DNA of 64,000 nt, taken from a virus. Below, in pieces: positions 59,425 to 64,000 of the stretch (its first letter is position 1; each line of letters begins with the position of its first letter). The stretch spans positions 1 to 64,000 of the IMG/VR virus record IMGVR_UViG_3300011116_000673; one strand, written 5' to 3'. Position numbers and translations under genes: made by a program. A model generated the notes under the pieces. It was not told where the DNA came from. It ran no database searches and worked only from the letters and a program-made list of their open reading frames with translations.

Positions 59425-59739
59425 TCAGATAGAGATCGTCGTCCTAACTGGGCTAAATCGCGTAACAAATTTCGCGTAAGAGAATACGTAGACACCTCTC
59501 CTGACCCAAAAACAATTATGCACCATGCTAAAGGCGTTCCGGGTGGTCATTTTTTTGTTGTGCCCGAAACAAACGGCGAATACCGCATACATCGCAGAAC
59601 TACTTTGGGCAAAAGGGATAAAACCGAGATACCTGCCAATGTGACTCAACCTTACGAACGTCATCATGAAGCTTTAGCCCACGCCAACATGTTAAATGAA
59701 CAAATGGTTCAGTACGGCGAAATAAGAAAGTGGAGCTAA
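59416..59739 (+). CDS. Hypothetical basic protein
   Basis: 107 residues: YSDRDRRPNWAKSRNKFRVR, then HHAKGVPGGHFFVVPETNGE, RIHRRTTLGKRDK and helix ERHHEALAHANMLNEQMV. A strand-hairpin-helix order with many Arg and His, suggesting nucleic-acid binding. ATG lies in the hairpin at 59407. No family was recognised. Confidence 0.5.
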   Translation: MAYSDRDRRPNWAKSRNKFRVREYVDTSPDPKTIMHHAKGVPGGHFFVVPETNGEYRIHRRTTLGKRDKTEIPANVTQPYERHHEALAHANMLNEQMVQYGEIRKWS

Positions 59740-59751
59740 CCAAGCAATCCT

Positions 59752-59760
59752 TGGTACAAT
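59752..59760 (+). promoter_or_regulatory. Leaderless extended -10 promoter (TGG-TACAAT)
   Basis: The hexamer ends 6 bases before ATG 59767, with TGn extension; no ribosome site between. Confidence 0.6.
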
Positions 59761-59766
59761 GTAGGT

Positions 59767-60138
59767 ATGCCTGACAAAAATACACCCGATATTATTGACA
59801 TTGGCGCAAACGGAAAAGTCACCCATATTGACTCACAGGGTGTATCTCAAGGAATAAACATGATTCCTTTTCATTGGCGAAGCCGAGAAACAGGAAAACC
59901 TATTGCTGCAACCATGTATGCTTTAGGGTATAACAATTTGGAATTTCGGCGTGCTGAGGCAGACCGACACGGCTACGACTTGGTTGAGGGTCATCACACA
60001 AACTCTCAAACAACATTTTCTGCTGATGATAATGATGCAGCTGATTATGCGTACGATACTCAATACGAACCTTCACAAGATGCCAACGACAGGTCTGATT
60101 ATGAAAGAGATGCAATGGACGGAGGTTCCGATGTCTAA
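59767..60138 (+). CDS. Hypothetical acidic protein
   Basis: 123 residues. N-terminal beta part (IIDIGANGKVTHIDSQGVSQ), NMIPFHWRSRETGKPI, helix RAEADRHGYDLVEGH, then a very acidic Asp/Asn/Tyr tail (DNDAADYAYDTQYEPSQDAN). The tail could mimic DNA or bind basic partners encoded nearby. Overlaps the next gene by 8 bases. Confidence 0.5.
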   Translation: MPDKNTPDIIDIGANGKVTHIDSQGVSQGINMIPFHWRSRETGKPIAATMYALGYNNLEFRRAEADRHGYDLVEGHHTNSQTTFSADDNDAADYAYDTQYEPSQDANDRSDYERDAMDGGSDV

Positions 60139-60424
60139 CGGTAAAGATGAACGATATAACAGCAATCGTTCCGTAACTCGTACTCGTAATTGGGGATATG
60201 TTGGTACTCCTTCAACCAGTTTGCCATCAGGTTCACATATGGGCGATGATCCTCAACTAGCTCCAATAAAAGTTGGTTCAACAGCAGCAACTCCACAAAA
60301 AGGATATTTTCCAGTAGTTGAAAACTTAAAAACTAAAGAAACATCAGTAGATACGGCTAACCGAAAAAGAACTAGGTTTGGAGCTTCCAGACAAGCAAAA
60401 AAGAATGTACGTAAAGGTCAATAA
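60131..60424 (+). CDS. Small protein with MxxGxDxRxxxNR N-terminus (copy 2)
   Basis: 97 residues from ATG 60131, ribosome site GGAGG. N-terminus MSNGKDERYNSNRSV, then polar Ser/Thr/Gly/Pro text (GTPSTSLPSGSHMGDD), and a basic end NRKRTRFGASRQAKKNVRKG. Shares its first 15 residues with the genes at 57869 and 60431; the rest is unrelated. Confidence 0.5.
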   Translation: MSNGKDERYNSNRSVTRTRNWGYVGTPSTSLPSGSHMGDDPQLAPIKVGSTAATPQKGYFPVVENLKTKETSVDTANRKRTRFGASRQAKKNVRKGQ

Positions 60425-60430
60425 ACACAT

Positions 60431-60700
60431 ATGGCTAACGGTAAAGACGAACGACATAACACAAATCGCAAAGTTGATTTTGACTCTATGTATTTAGAGA
60501 AAGCCCGTCAAAAATTAGAGGGCAGTGGGCGCATCCCATCCTATGACACACCCTTGGAAGATCACATGAATTACGATTTGATTGAGTCTGTAGCCCAAGA
60601 CATGATGGATAACGATGCTTACGAATCAGAACAAGTGGCAAAAGATAATGACGGCGTGGAAGCCCCAAGGAAGTTTGACAAAAACACCGACGGTTGGTAA
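60431..60700 (+). CDS. Small protein with MxxGxDxRxxxNR N-terminus (copy 3)
   Basis: 89 residues. N-terminus MANGKDERHNTNRKVDFDSM, then acidic helices EKARQKLEGSGR, NYDLIESVAQDMMDNDAYES. N-terminal 15 residues closely match 60131 (12 of 15 identical) and less closely 57869. Rest acidic. Role unknown. Confidence 0.5.
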   Translation: MANGKDERHNTNRKVDFDSMYLEKARQKLEGSGRIPSYDTPLEDHMNYDLIESVAQDMMDNDAYESEQVAKDNDGVEAPRKFDKNTDGW

Positions 60701-60706
60701 TCCGCT

Positions 60707-61051
60707 ATGGGCAAAATCGTTAATTTAAACGAATACAAACAGAACAAAGTAAACAGCGATTTAGGTTCACACTTGTCTCAGCAATTATCTGTAGCAATGC
60801 ACCCTGCTAAAACACAGAAATTACACCCAAAGACAACCGAATCATTTGAGCATCTTACGTCTCTTAGTGATGCCACAATAGGTCACTATTCTCAGTCTTT
60901 AGGGCTACTCCACGAATCCGTTGATCCTAGTAAATTGTCATCAAACGATGCCAACACCCTTAGAAAACTGTTAGTTTTACACCCAAATGTGCAAGAAGAA
61001 CTACATCAAAGTGGTACGATTAATCCTGAGGACACAAGACCACATCTGTAA
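60707..61051 (+). CDS. Hypothetical helical protein
   Basis: 114 residues: KIVNLNEYKQNKVNSDLGSH, then HLTSLSDATIGHYSQSLGLL and NDANTLRKLLVLHPNVQEEL. All-helical with many His/Ser. End of the small accessory cluster. No family was recognised. Confidence 0.5.
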   Translation: MGKIVNLNEYKQNKVNSDLGSHLSQQLSVAMHPAKTQKLHPKTTESFEHLTSLSDATIGHYSQSLGLLHESVDPSKLSSNDANTLRKLLVLHPNVQEELHQSGTINPEDTRPHL

Positions 61052-61074
61052 ATAACTAAAGAAAGTAGCACTAA

Positions 61075-61596
61075 ATGGAACCCAAAGAGTTTACTAACGA
61101 GCAAGAACATCGCCTACTCGTATGCTGGCGAGAAGAGCCATCGGGTAAAAAGAGTGGGGCAGTAATGTACAAAATGCGCCCGTATCAAGGCGAACCCGAA
61201 TACGACATGGAACTCATTGACATTCTTGAAAGGCACAAAGCAAGAAACCCTGACCACGAAATGTGGCGTGGCATGATTTTCAGAACTGACAAAGAAACAG
61301 CAAGCAAACTTGACGCTGAAACAGCCATCAAGAACGAATTAAAGTCGCACGATTTATACATTAGTGATTTCCGTGACGAACTAAAAGTAGATGCAATGCG
61401 TTGTTTTAACAAACACGACAGACCAAAAGATTTCTGCATTGATTGGTGTGACGAATCTAAAACCATTGGTCGCAAAACTGGTGTCCCAAAAAACAAACGA
61501 CAGTACTTATGCATGTATTGCCCATGCGCATCTTACGTTGCCCACAAAGAACGTAAAGAGTTGGGCATATACGACATAGACGTCGGTAAGAACTAA
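61075..61596 (+). CDS. Hypothetical Cys-rich protein with zinc-type motif
   Basis: 173 residues. N-terminal part acidic/basic with LVCWREEPSGKKSGAVMY and MELIDILERHKARNP. C-terminal half has RCFNKHDRPKDFCIDWC, then QYLCMYCPCASYV: about seven Cys and one His that could hold two metals. Overlaps the next ATG by one base. May be a nucleic-acid binder; function unknown. Confidence 0.55.
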   Translation: MEPKEFTNEQEHRLLVCWREEPSGKKSGAVMYKMRPYQGEPEYDMELIDILERHKARNPDHEMWRGMIFRTDKETASKLDAETAIKNELKSHDLYISDFRDELKVDAMRCFNKHDRPKDFCIDWCDESKTIGRKTGVPKNKRQYLCMYCPCASYVAHKERKELGIYDIDVGKN

Positions 61597-62081
61597 TGCT
61601 CATTGTTACGTTTGACGTGTTGGCTTACCCAACAACGGACAAATCCATGTCTATTGGCGCACGACAACCAGCCCACGAATCTAGAAAACTATGGCATGCC
61701 CTGTACAACCAATATCATGGCAATTTGATCATTATGGCTACAGGAACAAACAGAACAGATTTGATCGAAGGTTGGGCAAAATTAGAAGGGTACAAATACG
61801 CCCACATAGATGTTGTTGAATCCACCAAACCCGAAGATATACGTGACCGTGTACGAGATTTTAATGCCATTTATGGAAAGATTCATTGGTTTGTGGATTC
61901 CAATCCACGTACTGTAAAACTTGTGATGGAGGATGCCATACCGTCGTTGCTTGTAGGTTTGCCTGCTTTTGTGCGACCAGAATGGCGTGAAAACAAACAA
62001 CGTGAGCATCAACTGTGGGATGATCTAGTCAGGGAAATAGAAGTACAAACCATTTACAGAGCAGAAAAAGAGCAAAAATGA
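61596..62081 (+). CDS. HAD-like protein
   Basis: 161 residues. LIVTFDVLAYP (possible first Asp), LIIMATGTNRTDLIEGW (threonine of motif II), YAHIDVV, and IHWFVDSNPRTVKLVMEDAI (VDSNP as motif IV-like). The order fits a HAD/Rossmann fold like that of phage-encoded polynucleotide phosphatases, although the second Asp of motif I (DxD) is replaced (D-V-L). Catalysis is therefore uncertain. Overlaps the next gene by 4 bases. Confidence 0.5.
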   Translation: MLIVTFDVLAYPTTDKSMSIGARQPAHESRKLWHALYNQYHGNLIIMATGTNRTDLIEGWAKLEGYKYAHIDVVESTKPEDIRDRVRDFNAIYGKIHWFVDSNPRTVKLVMEDAIPSLLVGLPAFVRPEWRENKQREHQLWDDLVREIEVQTIYRAEKEQK

Positions 62082-63514
62082 AGATTTATTTTGCAAACTC
62101 AGAGAAATCGTCTTTTAGGTCTTTGCTCATCGCCTCGGGGGTAACACGGTTTGCCGTCAATTTGACCCATCTTGCCATACCAAAAAAGAAACAACTAGAC
62201 CTGCCAACGATGTTTAATGGCGGGGAGTTAATCCTGTACACGTCTGAAAATGATGAAGATGTCAATCGTTATGACGCTTTTGTTAGGGAGCATTACGAAA
62301 CTTTGACCCATGTAATTGGTCGCCCCGACTATGACGGTTCTTGGATGGGTGAACGATACATTCCACTATGGAACGACCCCGAAGACATGGAACGCCTATC
62401 TTGGTTGTGCCAAAAATACGGAAAAGCAGCGATCAGTGATAAAGCCGTAAACGGTAAAACCATATCCAAAATTAGAAATGCCATGACAAGATGGGATGCA
62501 AAACTTATAGCAGTTTCTTCAAAACCCGACGTACTTGAAACCCTTGCTTGGGATTCGGCTGTAGTGGGTTCATGGACTAGTGCTGTCCGGTACGGCGAAA
62601 CTCAGGTGTGGGATGGGCATGGATTAAGACGATATCCAGCCCAGCAAAAAGAGTCTTCTCGCAAGAAGCACCGTGCCGACATTATGAGGTTAGGCATTGA
62701 TATGGATGCCATTATTCAAGACGACAACAACGAGGTGGCAAAACTTGCAATTAAGTCTTGGAAGGCGTGGGAAAGTCAAACTTTTGGGGTCTATGACCCT
62801 GTAAAAGACGATGACGAACAAGAATTAGGTCTATCTGAAAGTGACCCTGATAGTAATAATTTCACGCAAAATCAAAGTTTGCAAAATGTGGCACGAGGGG
62901 GTGACAATATTACTATCAGGGGGGTAGAAAAGCGGCACGAAAACGAAAAAGTTGTTTTACCAATTATGGGCGTTGAGCAATACGCAAGCCCGTTAGCCGA
63001 AACCCTTGCAGAACAAGGGGAAGATGGCGAAATTAACATAGAAACAGTATCTACAATTAGGTATAATTCTAACCTTTTAAGGCAGTGTAATAATTGCTAT
63101 CTCTCGTCACGTTGCCCTGCGTTTCGTGAGAATGCGGAATGTGGTTTTAAGTTGCCGATTGAGATCAAAACAAAAGATCAATTACAGTCCGCTTTGAGGG
63201 CAATGTTAGAGATGCAGGTAAGTCGTGTTTTGTTTGCCCGATTTGCTGAAGAATTAGAAGGTCAGGGTCTTGACCCAGCACTCTCAGATGAGATCGATAG
63301 GTTGTTTTCTTTTGTTGAAAAGTTCAGAGACATATCTGACACAAGGGATATGGTCAGGTTGGAGGTTGAGGCAAGAGGCAGCAGTGGGGTGCTGAGCAGA
63401 TTGTTCGGTGCAAATGTCGGTGACTCAACAAAACGCTTGACAGGTGGGGGTTTTAACGCCCAACAAAGTGATGCAATGTACTCTGAAATATTGGACTTGA
63501 GCGAGGATAATTGA
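62078..63514 (+). CDS. Hypothetical protein with Cys cluster
   Basis: 478 residues. N-terminal region (1-200) is alpha/beta (FRSLLIASGVTRFAVNLTHL, KYGKAAISDKAVNGKTISKI, KLIAVSSKPDVLETLAW). The middle 255-300 is acidic and Asn/Gln-rich. About 335-355: RQCNNCYLSSRCPAFRENAE, a C-x2-C-x5-C-x6-C cluster. Helices follow with MLEMQVSRVLFARFAEELEG and GVLSRLFGA. The C-terminal half resembles a module I recall from other large actinophages, sometimes with small-terminase annotation. No certain family. Confidence 0.5.
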   Translation: MKIYFANSEKSSFRSLLIASGVTRFAVNLTHLAIPKKKQLDLPTMFNGGELILYTSENDEDVNRYDAFVREHYETLTHVIGRPDYDGSWMGERYIPLWNDPEDMERLSWLCQKYGKAAISDKAVNGKTISKIRNAMTRWDAKLIAVSSKPDVLETLAWDSAVVGSWTSAVRYGETQVWDGHGLRRYPAQQKESSRKKHRADIMRLGIDMDAIIQDDNNEVAKLAIKSWKAWESQTFGVYDPVKDDDEQELGLSESDPDSNNFTQNQSLQNVARGGDNITIRGVEKRHENEKVVLPIMGVEQYASPLAETLAEQGEDGEINIETVSTIRYNSNLLRQCNNCYLSSRCPAFRENAECGFKLPIEIKTKDQLQSALRAMLEMQVSRVLFARFAEELEGQGLDPALSDEIDRLFSFVEKFRDISDTRDMVRLEVEARGSSGVLSRLFGANVGDSTKRLTGGGFNAQQSDAMYSEILDLSEDN

Positions 63515-63540
63515 CAAACCCCGTAAATATAAGGTACATT
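63511..63540 (+). promoter_or_regulatory. Promoter: TTGACA, 18-base spacer, TACATT
   Basis: A consensus -35 TTGACA (63511-63516) overlaps the stop of the previous gene, and TACATT (63535-63540) lies 18 bases on. It is followed by a leader with GAGG before ATG 63572. The only place in the window where I see a perfect -35. Confidence 0.6.
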
Positions 63541-63571
63541 TGATACGTACCCTATAGAAAGCGAGGAAATC

Positions 63572-63823
63572 ATGGGAATAGACACTATGTACGAATATGC
63601 TGTTATCCAAGATTTGCAAACTTCCTTAGAACGGGCAAACGAAGACAAAGCCGAATTACGAGAATTGGTTGATGTTCTTTTACAGAAACTAGCGTATGCA
63701 CAGCCTGTCATCACTCAGACTAATAAATACTGCAAGGCATTGGAAGACGGTGAAGACCTTACTGGTCACCTAGTGTCTCTAATTCGGGCAATTTCAGACT
63801 GGAATACAAAATCCGTTAAATAA
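63572..63823 (+). CDS. Small coiled-coil protein
   Basis: 83 residues, ribosome site GAGG. YAVIQDLQTSLERANEDKAELRELVDVLLQKLAY is a clear coiled-coil helix, then polar (TNKYCKALEDGEDLTGHL) and a final helix. With its own sigma70-type promoter, it may be an early gene. Unknown function. Confidence 0.55.
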   Translation: MGIDTMYEYAVIQDLQTSLERANEDKAELRELVDVLLQKLAYAQPVITQTNKYCKALEDGEDLTGHLVSLIRAISDWNTKSVK

Positions 63824-63845
63824 CTTGTAATACCATAAGGACACA

Positions 63846-64000
63846 ATGATAGAAAAATCTGGTTACACAATTCGTAATTATTCTGAAGACATTAGTGACC
63901 CTAATCTAAGCGAAGACGAGAGAAGTGGCTTAAGAATGTTGGCACACTTGTTGTTGCCCCATGTCTACATTTCTGCTCCCTATGCTTTTCCTGACCCCAT
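63846..64000 (+). CDS. Hypothetical protein, cut by window end
   Basis: ATG 63846 opens a frame that runs past the window edge; 51 residues are seen: MIEKSGYTIRNYSEDISDPN, then LSEDERSGLRMLAHLLLPHV. Preceded by AAGGA. Nothing can be assigned from the visible part. Confidence 0.45.
   Translation, partial: MIEKSGYTIRNYSEDISDPNLSEDERSGLRMLAHLLLPHVYISAPYAFPDP

Noticed and set aside
1-64000. tRNA genes, integrase, attachment sites, insertion sequences
   Set aside because: I looked for cloverleaf-like gaps and recombinase motifs but coding density leaves no gap above about 145 bases and no such motif was found; a tRNAscan run would be needed to exclude tRNAs overlapping genes.

Overview
The window is one continuous, entirely plus-strand stretch of a tailed double-stranded DNA phage genome with a contractile tail (myovirus morphology, class Caudoviricetes). 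It is cut inside a gene at both ends. I see no integrase, repressor, tRNA, rRNA, CRISPR array or insertion sequence, so it looks like a lytic phage. The DNA is AT-rich by eye (about 40% GC). An actinobacterial host, perhaps freshwater or marine and low in GC, is an inference. It rests on TANNNT promoter boxes placed 6-7 bases before start codons (leaderless mRNAs) and on a secreted PA14 protein with a long Ser/Thr linker.

Layout. 1-9700: tail fibre and adsorption region (fibre C-terminus, glycine-rich adhesin, small virion-like proteins, a Cys-rich poly-Pro protein). It also carries decoration-type enzymes (two Fe(II)/2-oxoglutarate oxygenases, a methyltransferase, a glycosyltransferase) and the PA14 surface protein. 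9700-12050: small proteins and the large terminase. 12050-15400: small proteins, a GP88/DUF7227-like protein and a lysis cassette (two membrane proteins, M15 endolysin). 15400-17950: DNA-binding protein, phosphoesterase, a proteasome-like Ntn hydrolase and a holin-like protein. 17980-25290: portal, scaffold, N4-gp56-type capsid, terminator, connector and neck genes. 25320-38510: sheath, tube, tail chaperone with probable frameshift, tape measure with two wall-hydrolase domains, hub, LysM protein, spike, gp25, baseplate J and tail protein I. 38510-39540: two unknown genes and a structured leader. 39545-53043: replication and recombination (winged-helix initiator with internal iterons, helicase loader, DnaB helicase, primase, SNF2 helicase, SSB candidate, family A polymerase, RecA-like recombinase, two resolvase-like nucleases, Cas4-like nuclease). 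53089-61051: a SpoVS homologue followed by small, basic, low-complexity proteins of unknown role that share short sequence signatures. 61075-64000: three larger unknowns, one HAD-like, then small proteins.

The most notable points are these. (a) A lambda-like origin: four 17-bp direct repeats inside the initiator gene, two of them identical but in different reading frames, followed by an A-rich tract. (b) Just upstream, two hairpins with unrelated stems and almost identical 10-nt loops. (c) A set of TANNNT boxes placed 6-7 nt before start codons. (d) A CTT-T site that would fuse the tail chaperone to a second frame. (e) A proteasome-like Ntn hydrolase upstream of the head genes, where no ordinary prohead protease is visible. 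(f) A SpoVS homologue. (g) Several small proteins ending in beta-clamp-type QLxLF motifs. (h) Two shared signatures in the 54-61 kb accessory block. All gene functions were assigned from motifs read by eye; no database search was made.
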